Positions 14,048-22,205 of a stretch of DNA of 34,709 bases are shown piece after piece. This DNA comes from Acinetobacter lwoffii (GTDB taxonomy: Bacteria > Pseudomonadota > Gammaproteobacteria > Pseudomonadales > Moraxellaceae). Location of the stretch: contig NZ_DCLL01000018.1 of NCBI RefSeq assembly GCF_002321025.1, forward strand, positions 60,279-94,987, written 5' to 3'. The translations under genes and the position numbers were made by a program. Positions within the stretch are counted from its first letter, which is position 1. Every line of letters begins with the position of its first letter. The notes below the pieces were generated by a model. The model ran no database searches, was not told where the DNA came from, and saw nothing but the letters and a program-made list of their open reading frames with translations.

Positions 14048-14749
14048 ATGCAATTTTCTATTAAAAACTGGCCAGAACAAGAACGGCCGCGAGAACGCTT
14101 AATTCAATATGGCGCAGAAAGTCTGTCCGATGCCGAGCTACTGGCCATCTTTCTGCGCTCCGGTTCTCAGCAACATTCGGCAGTTGATCTGGCGCGGTTG
14201 CTGATTCAGCATTTTGGTCATTTGACTGCGTTGCTCGATGCACCTTTACAGGAAGTCAGCCAGTTTCATGGTATGGGCATCAGTAAATATACCCAACTGA
14301 TGGCCGTCAAGGAACTCGGACGGCGTTACATTGCCGAGCACCTGAAACAGGATGCGCTGGAACTCACCAATTCCAAACGGCTGAGAGATTACTTACGTTT
14401 TGAGCTGCTCGGTGAAACTCAGGAAGTGTTTGCCGTGCTGTGTCTAGATGCCAGTTTAAGAAAAATTGCCTTTAAAAAACTGTTTTATGGCTCAGTGAAT
14501 GCATGTGATATTTCTATTAATCAATTGCTGCGTTATGCCATTAGCCAGCAGGCGACCTCAATTGTCATTGCACATAATCATCCGCTGGGTCGGCCCTCTC
14601 CCTCCAAGGCTGACCTGGTGTTGACCCGCCAGATTCAACAGGCTTGCCAACTGGTAGATATCCATTTAATTGACCATTGCATCATTGCTTTAGAGGGTAG
14701 TTTTTCCTTTGCTGAGCAGCAACTCATCAAACCGGAAATGCAGTATTGA
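14048..14749 (+). CDS. radC: RadC-family JAB/MPN domain protein
   Basis: A 233-residue RadC-like protein. The N-terminal helix-hairpin-helix part (about 1-95, ESLSDAELLAIFLRSGS and FHGMGISKYTQL) may bind DNA; the C-terminal part is a JAB1/MPN metalloprotease-like fold with the JAMM set H176, H178, S186 and D189 in HNHPLGRPSPSKAD. The common form is HNHPSGDPSPS, so the L180/R182 changes are unusual but leave the metal ligands intact. The biochemical role of chromosomal RadC is unresolved; it is no longer regarded as a repair protein. Divergent from coaBC, and followed by a bestrophin-like gene after 65 bp. No strong ribosome site is seen at its ATG. Confidence 0.9.
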   Translation: MQFSIKNWPEQERPRERLIQYGAESLSDAELLAIFLRSGSQQHSAVDLARLLIQHFGHLTALLDAPLQEVSQFHGMGISKYTQLMAVKELGRRYIAEHLKQDALELTNSKRLRDYLRFELLGETQEVFAVLCLDASLRKIAFKKLFYGSVNACDISINQLLRYAISQQATSIVIAHNHPLGRPSPSKADLVLTRQIQQACQLVDIHLIDHCIIALEGSFSFAEQQLIKPEMQY

Positions 14750-14814
14750 ATAGCACTTGACAAAGCAGGCACAACTCCACAAGATCATGAAAAAAATTGT
14801 GATGATTCCAATAA

Positions 14815-15726
14815 ATGATCGTACGTGACCAGCCGACTGTTTTTAAACTGCTGTTTTCCTGGCGGGGGACGATTTTACCTAAAGTTTTGCCACCTTTAGG
14901 CGTGGTGATGCTGATGTCAGCCATCATTGGTGGCTTGTCACATATTGGTTATTTTCATTTTCCAGAATTACCTCTGGTCGGCTTTACCCTGATTGGAGTG
15001 GTGCTGTCGATCTTTCTCGGATTTAAGAACTCAGCCTGTTATGACCGCTGGTGGGAAGCGCGCAAACTTTGGGGTATTTTGATTGCCAATTCACGTCATT
15101 TTGACCGTGATTGCAGGATGCTGTCTCAAGGTCGCCGTGAACGTGTGATTCAGCACGTGATTGTCTTTGCCAATGTACTCCGCGATCGTTTACGCCACCA
15201 GACAGCCAATCCAACTGAACTGGTTGAAACCAGTGGTATGAGCCAGCAGGCTGTGACCCAGCTTTATCAGCAGGCTAATGCGCCGCAATATACCTTAAGC
15301 CTGATTCAATGGGAGCTGATGCAGGCGCTCAAAGAAGGTGAAATCTCCGACATCATCTATATGCAGATGAATAATCATGTAGCAGAACTAAGTATTGTCC
15401 AGACCGGTTGTGACCGGATTGCGACAACGCCTTTGCCTTTTGCCTATTCGGTTCTGCTCAACCGTACCGTCTATTTTTTCTGTTTTATTTTGCCTTTCAG
15501 TCTGGGTTCAACGCTTGGTCTGTTTACGCCTTTGCTGGTTGGAATTTTGGCCTATACCTTTTTGGGACTGGATGCACTAAGCTCAGAAATTGAGGAACCT
15601 TTCGGTACCCAGAGTAATGACTTGCCACTAGACTCGATGGTACGTACGATTGAAATTGAACTGTTAGGAACATTGGGCAAACCGACGCCACCGCCGATTC
15701 AGGCCAAAGATCATAATTTGCTATAA
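14815..15726 (+). CDS. Bestrophin-family (UPF0187/YneE-like) channel protein
   Basis: A 303-residue inner-membrane protein of the bestrophin family, which form pentameric ion channels. Visible features: the N-terminal RDQPTVFKLLFSWRG, TM1 (LPPLGVVMLMSAIIGGLSH), TM2 (PLVGFTLIGVVLSIFLGF) followed by the signature FKNSACYDRWWEARKLWG, a long cytoplasmic helical region, and two more hydrophobic segments (TVYFFCFILPFSLGS and FTPLLVGILAYTFLGLDALS), then the conserved EIEEPFGTQSNDLPLD motif. The ATG is immediately preceded by an in-frame TAA, so this is the first possible start; the ribosome site is weak. Bacterial members conduct cations (for example KpBest); selectivity here is unknown. Confidence 0.9.
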   Translation: MIVRDQPTVFKLLFSWRGTILPKVLPPLGVVMLMSAIIGGLSHIGYFHFPELPLVGFTLIGVVLSIFLGFKNSACYDRWWEARKLWGILIANSRHFDRDCRMLSQGRRERVIQHVIVFANVLRDRLRHQTANPTELVETSGMSQQAVTQLYQQANAPQYTLSLIQWELMQALKEGEISDIIYMQMNNHVAELSIVQTGCDRIATTPLPFAYSVLLNRTVYFFCFILPFSLGSTLGLFTPLLVGILAYTFLGLDALSSEIEEPFGTQSNDLPLDSMVRTIEIELLGTLGKPTPPPIQAKDHNLL

Positions 15727-15739
15727 TTTATAATTCTCT

Positions 15740-15766
15740 CTTCGCCCTTTACTATTAGTAGCGAAG
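15740..15766. terminator. Possible stem-loop between convergent genes
   Basis: CTTCGC (15740-15745) pairs with GCGAAG (15761-15766), with a smaller ACT/AGT pairing inside. It lies between the convergent bestrophin-like gene and rnm. No clear T-run follows, so it is a weak terminator candidate at best. Confidence 0.3.
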
Positions 15767-15810
15767 GGAAAATCCTCTCTCAAATGAAAAAAATCGAGGT
15801 AAAGGAATGA

Positions 15811-16662
15811 CTAAACAAAACTCTCCCAAATCCCGACCTGCCCCAATTTAAGACTCGGGACATTACCCAGTTTAATCCAGGGCATATGATCGCCATGAAA
15901 ATCACTGCCAATCGAAACTTTCAGATCATGTTCCGCAATCATCCGATCGACCATCTGCCGGGTTGATGCCGGCTCAATCGTCGGTGGTAGTTCCACCGCA
16001 TCTCCACCAAACTTGGCAAAAATCTCGATCAGGTAGCGGATATTGGTCGCAGATAAATCATATTTGGTCGGATGTGCCAGCACGGCGAAGCCGCCACTTT
16101 CATGAATCACCTGAATCGTGTCTTCAAGACTCAAGCCATCAAATTTGACATAGGCTTTCTTGCCTTCCTTAATGTATTTATCAAAAGCCTGTTGCGGGCG
16201 GGTCACAATCCCCTTTTCTACCAGCGTTTTGGCAATATGCGTCCGTGTCACCCGATCAGGGATATTGTCGACTTTGGCCAGTACATCAGCATAAATATCC
16301 TCACCAATTAAAGGAAGCAGCAGATCACAAATCTGTTTAGAGCGTTCAGCCCGGATTTTCTTTTGCTGATTGAGGGCTTTTTGTAAAGGCTCAGGATTTT
16401 GCATATTTAGGGCAACGATGTGCACGCCATAGTTTTTTTTGGTGGCAGGACGTGACCACTGGCTGGATATTTCCACCCCGGAAATGATCTTAATCTCATG
16501 ATTTTTAGCGGCTTCCTCAGCCAATGCCAAACCGTCCATGGTGTCATGATCCGTCAGGGCCAAAGTATGGACGAGTTTTTCCACAGCCGCTTCGACCAAT
16601 TGCTGAGGACTGAAAGTTCCATCAGAAATATTACTATGTGTATGTAAATCTACGCCGTGCAT
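15811..16662 (-). CDS. rnm: PHP-domain phosphatase (RNase AM / 3',5'-nucleoside bisphosphate phosphatase)
   Basis: A 283-residue PHP-family protein related to E. coli YciV/Rnm (formerly TrpH), which removes 5' nucleotides from RNA and hydrolyses 3',5'-nucleoside bisphosphates. Metal-binding motifs in order: DLHTHSNISDG (H7, H9, D14), LTDHDTMDG (D38, H39), GVEIS (Glu), VLAHPTKY (His) and GSDFHGDHMP (Asp and His). All PHP ligands appear present and the length is normal. It is divergent from yciB with about 44 bp between starts and convergent with the bestrophin gene. Confidence 0.85.
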   Translation of the reverse strand: MHGVDLHTHSNISDGTFSPQQLVEAAVEKLVHTLALTDHDTMDGLALAEEAAKNHEIKIISGVEISSQWSRPATKKNYGVHIVALNMQNPEPLQKALNQQKKIRAERSKQICDLLLPLIGEDIYADVLAKVDNIPDRVTRTHIAKTLVEKGIVTRPQQAFDKYIKEGKKAYVKFDGLSLEDTIQVIHESGGFAVLAHPTKYDLSATNIRYLIEIFAKFGGDAVELPPTIEPASTRQMVDRMIAEHDLKVSIGSDFHGDHMPWIKLGNVPSLKLGQVGIWESFV

Positions 16663-16706
16663 CTCTATACTATGACATTTATTTGATCAGATTTAGATAC
16701 TCTAAC

Positions 16707-17318
16707 ATGAAAGCACTTTTAGACTTTGTGCCACTCATTATTTTCTTTTATTTATATAAAACTGTAGATCCAAAAGACACTGACCATCAATTGCTGCAAT
16801 TGATCGGTTCTGCGGGGGGTGTCGACAATAATAATATTCTTGTTGCAACCACAGGTCTGATTATTTCCATGTTGGTCGTCTATGGTGCGTTATTTGTCAT
16901 ACAAAAATTCCGTCTGGACAAGCAGCAATGGATTGTCTTGTTTATGACGGTAATTTTTGGTGGCATCACTCTGATCCTCAGCGATGATTTCTATATTCGT
17001 CTGAAAGCCGTGTTATTGAATCTGGTCTTTGCAGGTGTATTCTTCCTGTCCCCTTGGTTTAGCAAGGATAAAAAGCCTCTGATCCAGCGGTTATTTGGTC
17101 CAGTATTCAATCTAAGTGAAAAAGGCTGGTTCAAGCTGAACTATGCTTGGGTTGCCATGTTCGTACTGATGTCATTTCTGCATACCTTTTTCGCCTATTT
17201 GTGGATGGATGGAAAATATTGGGGCGAATTTACCGCATTCGGTGACATGATCGTGATGTTTTCCTTTATCATTATTCAGTTTATTGTATTGCGCAAATAC
17301 TTTAAGACCGCTGAATAA
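16707..17318 (+). CDS. yciB: Inner-membrane septation protein YciB (IspA/IspZ family)
   Basis: A 203-residue protein with the YciB signature start MKALLDFVPLIIFFYLYK and at least five hydrophobic segments, ending in the conserved pattern WVAMFVLMSFLHTFFAYLW and FSFIIIQFIVLRKYF. YciB proteins sit in the inner membrane and affect cell-envelope synthesis, cell length and septation. I chose the ATG at 16707, since the 23-residue extension in the longer frame is charged, lacks family similarity and runs back into the rnm start. It has a short extra loop (DPKDTDHQLLQLIGSAGG) after TM1. The YciI-like gene follows after 28 bp and is probably co-transcribed, as in E. coli where yci genes cluster. Confidence 0.9.
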   Translation: MKALLDFVPLIIFFYLYKTVDPKDTDHQLLQLIGSAGGVDNNNILVATTGLIISMLVVYGALFVIQKFRLDKQQWIVLFMTVIFGGITLILSDDFYIRLKAVLLNLVFAGVFFLSPWFSKDKKPLIQRLFGPVFNLSEKGWFKLNYAWVAMFVLMSFLHTFFAYLWMDGKYWGEFTAFGDMIVMFSFIIIQFIVLRKYFKTAE

Positions 17319-17346
17319 GTCCAACTACAAACGATTGAGAGTCATC

Positions 17347-17649
17347 ATGCCATTATTCGTCGTTAGCTGTACCGATCGGGAAGGTACAGTTGAAAAACGC
17401 CTCGCGATTCGTCCACAACATCTTGCACGTCTGGAACAGTTAAATGCTGAAGGCCGCCTGATTGTTGCAGGTGCCATGCCTAAAGATCCGGCCAATCCAC
17501 AGGCCGGTTTTTATGGCAGTACCATTATTGTCGATTTTGACAGTCGTGAAGCGCTGGACACATGGCTACAGGATGAACCTTTCTTAAAAGAAGGTGTGTA
17601 CGAACACATCGATGTCAAACCATTCAATAAAGCATTCCCTCAAGGATAA
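17347..17649 (+). CDS. YciI-family protein
   Basis: A 100-residue YCII-related protein with a ferredoxin-like fold (dimeric alpha-beta barrel). The conserved His/Asp pair of the family is visible: H25 in IRPQHLARLE and D75 in LQDEPFLKEG, with GAMPKDP and FYGSTIIVDF strands between. The catalytic role in most bacteria is unknown, though some relatives are dehydrochlorinases. The longer frame from 17284 is rejected because it overlaps yciB; the ATG at 17347 follows GAGAGTCATC. The next gene starts 5 bp after the stop, so it belongs to a yciB-yciI-anchor protein transcript. Confidence 0.85.
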   Translation: MPLFVVSCTDREGTVEKRLAIRPQHLARLEQLNAEGRLIVAGAMPKDPANPQAGFYGSTIIVDFDSREALDTWLQDEPFLKEGVYEHIDVKPFNKAFPQG

Positions 17650-17654
17650 GGTTC

Positions 17655-18164
17655 ATGCGTGTTGTTACTGCCAGTATCATTGGCCTATGTTTTATGATTT
17701 CTCCAGTATGGGCAGTCGAAGTTGCGCCTGCTCCTGTGATTCAGGAAAATCAGACAGCACAACCTCAAGGGACAGCGGCGACTGCCCAAACCCAGTCTAC
17801 GCCGAAACCTGCCATTATTCCTGCCGTAGCGACTTCTGCCCAGCCAGTGCCACCTGCCGAGAATAAACCTTTAACTGCAGAAGAAATCGCCAAGCTGAAA
17901 GCCCAGCAAGAGGCCAAGGTCAAAGCCTTGGTCAAAGATCAGGCCACCCGTTTGCAGCAACTGGAAAAAGCCAATCTGGAAGCACTATCGCAAAATCAGG
18001 AATTGCAGCTCAAGAATGACAACCTGGGCGTTCAGGTACAGGTGCTGCAAAGTGAACGCAGTGCGCAGATGTTCCTCTACGGTGCAGCAACATTGGCTGT
18101 CGGTGTATTGCTCGGCTTCCTAATTGCGAGCTATGTTTATACCAAACGTCGTCGTCAATGGTAA
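17655..18164 (+). CDS. Exported coiled-coil protein with C-terminal membrane anchor
   Basis: A 169-residue protein with a signal peptide (IIGLCFMISPVWA, cut after about residue 20), an Ala/Pro/Gln-rich linker to about 70, a coiled coil (about 75-132: EEIAKLKAQQEAKVKALVKD and LEKANLEALSQNQELQLK) and a C-terminal membrane helix (FLYGAATLAVGVLLGFLIA) ending in a basic tail KRRRQW. This layout equals the C-terminal half of YgiM/SH3-anchor proteins (TIGR04211) but lacks their SH3 domain. The coiled coil would lie in the periplasm with the tail in the cytoplasm. It starts 5 bp after the YciI gene. Confidence 0.7.
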   Translation: MRVVTASIIGLCFMISPVWAVEVAPAPVIQENQTAQPQGTAATAQTQSTPKPAIIPAVATSAQPVPPAENKPLTAEEIAKLKAQQEAKVKALVKDQATRLQQLEKANLEALSQNQELQLKNDNLGVQVQVLQSERSAQMFLYGAATLAVGVLLGFLIASYVYTKRRRQW

Positions 18165-18203
18165 GCTATAGCCCTTCCCGATATCTTTAAGGTTGTACCC
18201 GTT

Positions 18204-20102
18204 TTGTCGCACGCAATTCAAACTGCCGATCTGGATTGGCAATTGGTGGATGGCATTGATGTGCCTGTGTCCAAGCAATTTGGTGATGTGTATTTTTCCA
18301 AAGACAATGGCTTGCTGGAAACCCGGCATGTCTTTTTAAATGGCAATGATCTCACGACGCGTCTGGCAGATTTAAAACCTTTTGAATATTTCTGTGTCGG
18401 TGAAACGGGTTTTGGTACTGGTTTAAATATTCTGGCGCTGTGGCAGCTCTGGCAACAGGTGCGTCCGGATAATCACAGTCATCTGCATGCGATTTCAGTT
18501 GAAAAATTTCCTCTTTCCAAAGTTGATCTGATTCGGGCCTTAAATGCCTGGCCAGAACTCAAGCCTTTAGCTGATCAACTCATCTCTCAATATCCGATGC
18601 CAATTGCCGGCTGTCATCGTCTCAGTTTTCCTAAAGAACGATTCAGTCTGGATCTATGGCTGGGTGATGCACATGATGTTTTCCCGGTGATTGAAAAAAC
18701 TGCGCCGGTGAACGCTTGGTTTCTGGATGGTTTTGCGCCTTCCTGCAATCCGGACATGTGGGAAGAAAATGTTTTAAATAATATTGTACGTTTATCCGAG
18801 ATTGGGACAACTTTCGCCTCTTTCAGTGTTGCTGGCGTTTTAAAACGTGGCTTAAAAAATCATGGGATTTCAATTTCCCGTCCACGTGGTTTTAAGCATA
18901 AGCGTGAAATGCTGAAAGCGATCTGGAATCCGGCTGAAGAGACTGAAAGTTCATTAATACAAGAAATCACTCAAAAAAAAACTGAGCGAGATACAGAGAC
19001 CAATATCAGACCTAGCCAAATCGCTGTGATTGGCGCTGGAATCGCCGGTTTAAGTACAGCCTGGGCATTCGCTCAACGTGGTCATCAAGTCACGATTTAC
19101 GACCAGTCAGCGCCACTCTCAGGAGGTTCTGGCAATCCACTGGCTTTGCTCAATCCCAAACTCTGTCCGGTTGAGCAAAGTGCTGAACATCTGATGACAT
19201 TGGCCTGGCAACATGCCTTAAATCATTACCAAAAATTTAAAGCTTTCCGCCCGATTCAGGTCAATCAGCTTGCCTTAAAAAATCCTGAACAGCTTTTAGG
19301 ATTGGCAGATGAATATCCTGAAGAAATTCTTGCTGTACAAGATACAGAGTCGCAAGAGCTTCAAACTGCATTTCCAAGTTTAAAATTACTAGAAGCTGGC
19401 GCGGTTTCTCCTCATCAATTGCGTGATGAAATTCTACAGAATGTAAATATCCGATATAAACAGGCCAAAATTAGCCATATTGAAGCGGCTACAAAACCTC
19501 AGCTATTTTCAGATGAACAGGATCTAGGTGAATTTGATCATGTCATTGTCTGTACTGCGCGAGAAACAGCACAATTCTTTGCAGATTATCCAGCTCTGAA
19601 ACCGATTCGCGGACAGGTCAGCTGGATGAATAATCAAGCCCAGCCTTTAAGTCAAAATATTGCCTATAGTTACGGCGGTTATTGTATGCAACTGGATGCT
19701 GAACATCTGATCTTGGGCGCTTCTTTCTATCCAGGTCGAGATGATATCGAAGTGTTAGCAGAAGACCATGTACACAACTACGAATTGATCCACAGTGTAT
19801 TCCCAGAATATGCACAGTCATTAGCTTCTACCGATACCTGGCAAGGCCGTGCATCGGTACGCGCGCAAAGTCAGGATTATTTCCCTTTGCTCGGTAAAAT
19901 GAAAGCGGATGAGGAAATTTACAGCTTTGCCGGTCTCGGTTCTAAAGGCTTTCTGTTTGCGCCGCTCTGCAGTGAAATTCTGGCAGCCCAGATTCTCGGT
20001 GAAGCCTGTCCGGTGCCATCCAGTTTAGTAAAAAAACTCAGTGTGACTCGTTTTCAAAAGAAAGTGAAAATGAAGAAACCGTATTTTAAACTACAAATTT
20101 AA
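18204..20102 (+). CDS. mnmC: Bifunctional tRNA wobble-uridine modification enzyme MnmC
   Basis: A 632-residue protein that completes mnm5s2U34 in tRNA. The N-terminal methyltransferase domain (about 1-245) shows the SAM loop GETGFGTGLN and the family motif DGFAPSCNPDMW. The C-terminal FAD-dependent oxidoreductase domain (about 270-632) begins with the dinucleotide-binding motif IAVIGAGIAGLSTAW, then ends with RASVRAQSQDYFPLLG and FAGLGSKGFLFAPL. Oxidoreductase action removes the carboxymethyl group; the methyltransferase then methylates. The start is TTG (18204) with AAGG about 12 nt upstream; no ATG exists near, and the N-terminus aligns with E. coli MnmC from memory (DVYFSKDNGLLETRHVFL), so TTG is well supported. 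Confidence 0.93.
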   Translation: MSHAIQTADLDWQLVDGIDVPVSKQFGDVYFSKDNGLLETRHVFLNGNDLTTRLADLKPFEYFCVGETGFGTGLNILALWQLWQQVRPDNHSHLHAISVEKFPLSKVDLIRALNAWPELKPLADQLISQYPMPIAGCHRLSFPKERFSLDLWLGDAHDVFPVIEKTAPVNAWFLDGFAPSCNPDMWEENVLNNIVRLSEIGTTFASFSVAGVLKRGLKNHGISISRPRGFKHKREMLKAIWNPAEETESSLIQEITQKKTERDTETNIRPSQIAVIGAGIAGLSTAWAFAQRGHQVTIYDQSAPLSGGSGNPLALLNPKLCPVEQSAEHLMTLAWQHALNHYQKFKAFRPIQVNQLALKNPEQLLGLADEYPEEILAVQDTESQELQTAFPSLKLLEAGAVSPHQLRDEILQNVNIRYKQAKISHIEAATKPQLFSDEQDLGEFDHVIVCTARETAQFFADYPALKPIRGQVSWMNNQAQPLSQNIAYSYGGYCMQLDAEHLILGASFYPGRDDIEVLAEDHVHNYELIHSVFPEYAQSLASTDTWQGRASVRAQSQDYFPLLGKMKADEEIYSFAGLGSKGFLFAPLCSEILAAQILGEACPVPSSLVKKLSVTRFQKKVKMKKPYFKLQI

Positions 20103-20111
20103 TTACTATTT

Positions 20112-20222
20112 TGAATGAATCCCCCTAAATCCCCCTTTAAAAAAGGGGGGACTTTTCTCTACTTTTATGAATAAATAGAATAGATGTAGCTCCTCCCTTT
20201 AGAAAAGGGAGGTTGGGAGGCA
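20112..20222. repeat. Interspersed palindromic repeat (paired C-rich hairpins)
   Basis: Left part: CCCCCTAAATCCCCCTTT then AAAAAAGGGGGG (about 20120-20150). Right part: CTCCCTTTAGAAAAGGGAG then GTTGGGAGGC (to 20222). The two ends are imperfect inverted copies of each other, and each contains its own hairpin, so the whole 110-bp unit folds as a cruciform. This looks like the small intergenic repeats scattered in Acinetobacter genomes; I see only one copy in this window. Confidence 0.6.
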
Positions 20223-20237
20223 TTAAATCTCACCCAT

Positions 20238-20265
20238 TAAAAAAGCGCCTTGCGGCGCTTTTTTT
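20238..20265. terminator. Bidirectional terminator between mnmC and the rhodanese gene
   Basis: AGCGCC-TTGC-GGCGCT (20244-20259) flanked by A-run and a long T-run (20259-20265); it serves both convergent genes. Confidence 0.9.
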
Positions 20266-20275
20266 GACAGAATGC

Positions 20276-20590
20276 TTATACACCCTGTTCAAGCGGTAAG
20301 CCTGCATCACGGGCAGCACGAGTACCACCCATCAGAATGACATATTCACGTGAGCTGTCAAAACCCTCTAGTTTTTCCGCAGCACGTGGAGCTTTACTGC
20401 CCCCACCACACAAGATGTAAATGGGTTGATCCGCTGACACCTGAGTTAGGCTTTCTGCTGAAAGATCGTTAATGGGCTGATTCACCGCCCCTTTCACGTG
20501 TGCTTCAGCAAAAGCACTTGAATCGCGTACATCCCAGATAATTGCATTTTCTGGGAACTCAAATGTTGTAATTTCTTGTTTACGGATCAT
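20276..20590 (-). CDS. Rhodanese-like domain protein
   Basis: A 104-residue single-domain rhodanese. Visible motifs: IIWDVRDSSAFAEAHVKGA (the strand and CH2A-type region) and the active-site loop YILCGGGSKAPRA with C61, followed by ALL-type helices. Such proteins carry sulfane sulfur on the cysteine. I use the ATG at 20590 because AAAGGAGTGCGCA is an excellent ribosome site; the longer frame starting at 20617 is not supported. The loop CGGGSK is glycine-rich and lacks the usual arginine at the end, so substrate may differ. Monocistronic, divergent from yajQ. Confidence 0.85.
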   Translation of the reverse strand: MIRKQEITTFEFPENAIIWDVRDSSAFAEAHVKGAVNQPINDLSAESLTQVSADQPIYILCGGGSKAPRAAEKLEGFDSSREYVILMGGTRAARDAGLPLEQGV

Positions 20591-20681
20591 TGCGCACTCC
20601 TTTGATGTAAACAACACTTGGCAAATGAAGAAAACATCCCTAGCATCTCAGATATTCTTTCCCTTTGTAAAGGTCTAAACT

Positions 20682-21170
20682 ATGCCTTCTTTCGATATTG
20701 TTTCTGAATTAGAAATTTTTGAAGTAAATCATGCAGTTCAAAACACCCAAAAAGAAATCGCGACCCGCTTTGATTTCCGTGGTCAGGACGTTTCTATTGA
20801 ACTGAATGAAAAAAACAAGGAAATCAAAATCTCGACTGAAAGTGATTTCCAGTGTGAACAAGTCTATAGCATGCTGGAAAGTCATTTCTTTAAACGCAAA
20901 GTCGATATTCAGGCGCTTGACCCACAAAAAATGACAGCTTCTGGCAAAAATGTGATTCAGGTGATCAAGCTTAAAGATGGTCTTGACTCAGATACCGCAA
21001 AAAAAATTAATAAAGCCATTAAAGAAAGTGGGATTAAGGCGCAATCTTCTATTCAGGGCGACAAGATTCGTGTGACTGATAAAAAACGCGATACATTGCA
21101 GCAAGTAATGGCATTCTTGAAAGAACAGCAATTTGGTTTGCCTTTACAGTTCAATAACTTTAAAGATTAA
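20682..21170 (+). CDS. YajQ-family nucleotide-binding protein
   Basis: A 162-residue YajQ/UPF0234 protein. It begins with the family signature MPSFDIVSELEIFEVNHAVQ, then TRFDFRGQDVSIELNEKNKE, KISTESDFQ and ends with the typical LKEQQFGLPLQFNNFKD. Family members bind nucleotides and in Xanthomonas a relative binds cyclic di-GMP and acts as a transcription co-regulator; YajQ-like proteins also stick to RNA. Length and ends are full. It is followed after 25 bp by a DUF4442 gene and likely shares its transcript. Confidence 0.93.
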   Translation: MPSFDIVSELEIFEVNHAVQNTQKEIATRFDFRGQDVSIELNEKNKEIKISTESDFQCEQVYSMLESHFFKRKVDIQALDPQKMTASGKNVIQVIKLKDGLDSDTAKKINKAIKESGIKAQSSIQGDKIRVTDKKRDTLQQVMAFLKEQQFGLPLQFNNFKD

Positions 21171-21195
21171 GACAGCAACGTCTGTAGAAGGAATT

Positions 21196-21699
21196 ATGGC
21201 AAAGAACAACCGATTAGCCAGATTAGTCAAAGCCACTGCACGATTACCGCAAGGCATTCGTACTGCTTTGTTAAGTAAAACTTTTGGCCGGGTGGTCCCG
21301 ATGGTCGGCTCTGCCAAGATTCGTTATGAGGAAATGAGTGCGTCCAAAGTGGTAGTAAGTATGGCCAATCATAAAGCCATGCAGAACCATATCGGACAAA
21401 TCCATGCATGTGCAATGGCCCTGCTGGCAGAAACAGCGACCGGCTTTGTGACGGCAATGAATGTTCCGGATACAGCAATTGTACTGATCAAAAGCTTAAA
21501 GGTTGATTTTAAGCGCCCGACACGCGGTGCCATGACTGCTGTTGCTACGCTCACGTCGGAGCAGCAAGCCCTGATGCAAAACTCGGATAAAGGTGAAACC
21601 CTGGTTCAGGTCACCGTTACGGATGAATCAGGTGAAGCCCCCATTCAATGTGAAATGCTCTGGGCTTGGATTGCCAAGAGCCAGCTCAAGAAATCATAA
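21196..21699 (+). CDS. DUF4442 hotdog-fold (thioesterase-like) protein
   Basis: A 167-residue protein of the DUF4442/YiiD-type hotdog group. It has the family layout of an N-terminal helix with MVGSAKIRYEE, HKAMQNHIGQIHACAMALLAETATGF (the long hotdog helix), then AIVLIKSLKVDFKRPTRGAM strand pair and CEMLWAWIAK. Related proteins are thioesterase-like, but substrate is unknown. The ATG at 21196 with AAGGA six nt upstream is preferred over the frame opening at 21133, which overlaps yajQ. It ends at a strong bidirectional terminator. Confidence 0.8.
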   Translation: MAKNNRLARLVKATARLPQGIRTALLSKTFGRVVPMVGSAKIRYEEMSASKVVVSMANHKAMQNHIGQIHACAMALLAETATGFVTAMNVPDTAIVLIKSLKVDFKRPTRGAMTAVATLTSEQQALMQNSDKGETLVQVTVTDESGEAPIQCEMLWAWIAKSQLKKS

Positions 21700-21714
21700 T
21701 TTCTTCTTTTAGAC

Positions 21715-21748
21715 AAAAAAATCCCAGACATTAAATCTGGGATTTTTT
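21715..21748. terminator. Bidirectional terminator between DUF4442 and yciA genes
   Basis: ATCCCAGA (21721-21728) pairs with TCTGGGAT (21736-21743) with a 7-nt loop; A-run to the left and T-run to the right, for the two convergent genes. Confidence 0.9.
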
Positions 21749-21759
21749 ATTTCAAGTCA

Positions 21760-22200
21760 TCATTGTGCTGTTTGCGATTCTAAAAGCTTCTGTTTCGCTT
21801 CTTCTGGAATCAGACGTTTGTTGCCTTTGACATCTACAGCAACAAAGGTAAACACACCTTCAGTTACCCGAATTGGGGGGCGTGAATCATCATGGCTATC
21901 CCAAACCTCGATTTCCATCTGGATAGATGTCTTGCCAACTTTGAGAATTTTGGTATAACAACTAATCACGTCTCCGACTTTTACCGGTACCAGAAAAGTC
22001 ATCTGGTTAATCGAAATCGTGGCACAACGTCCCTTTGAAAATCGTTCTGCGTGAATCGCGCCTGCCAAGTCCATTTGTGAAACGATCCAGCCACCAAAGA
22101 CATCACCACTCCAGTTGGTATCTGCAGGCATTGCGATCGTCTGTAGGGAAAGAATCCCCTCTGGTCTTACTTGAGAATCTGACACTTTCACTCCAGGCAT
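21760..22200 (-). CDS. yciA: Acyl-CoA thioesterase YciA
   Basis: A 146-residue hotdog acyl-CoA thioesterase. The catalytic helix motif GDVFGGWIVSQMDLAGAIHA (residues 33-52) is clear, followed by the strands CATISINQMTFLVPVKVGDV and VFTFVAVDVKGNKRLIPEE typical of YciA. It hydrolyses many short- to long-chain acyl-CoAs, and the family is hexameric. It is the last gene of a minus-strand operon after the alpha/beta hydrolase and trxC (5-bp gap from trxC). Confidence 0.9.
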   Translation of the reverse strand: MPGVKVSDSQVRPEGILSLQTIAMPADTNWSGDVFGGWIVSQMDLAGAIHAERFSKGRCATISINQMTFLVPVKVGDVISCYTKILKVGKTSIQMEIEVWDSHDDSRPPIRVTEGVFTFVAVDVKGNKRLIPEEAKQKLLESQTAQ

Positions 22201-22205
22201 TTGAA

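Noticed and set aside
14578..14620. Changed JAMM motif in RadC (HNHPLGRPSPS)
   Set aside because: All four JAMM residues (H176, H178, S186, D189) are present, so this is ordinary variation.
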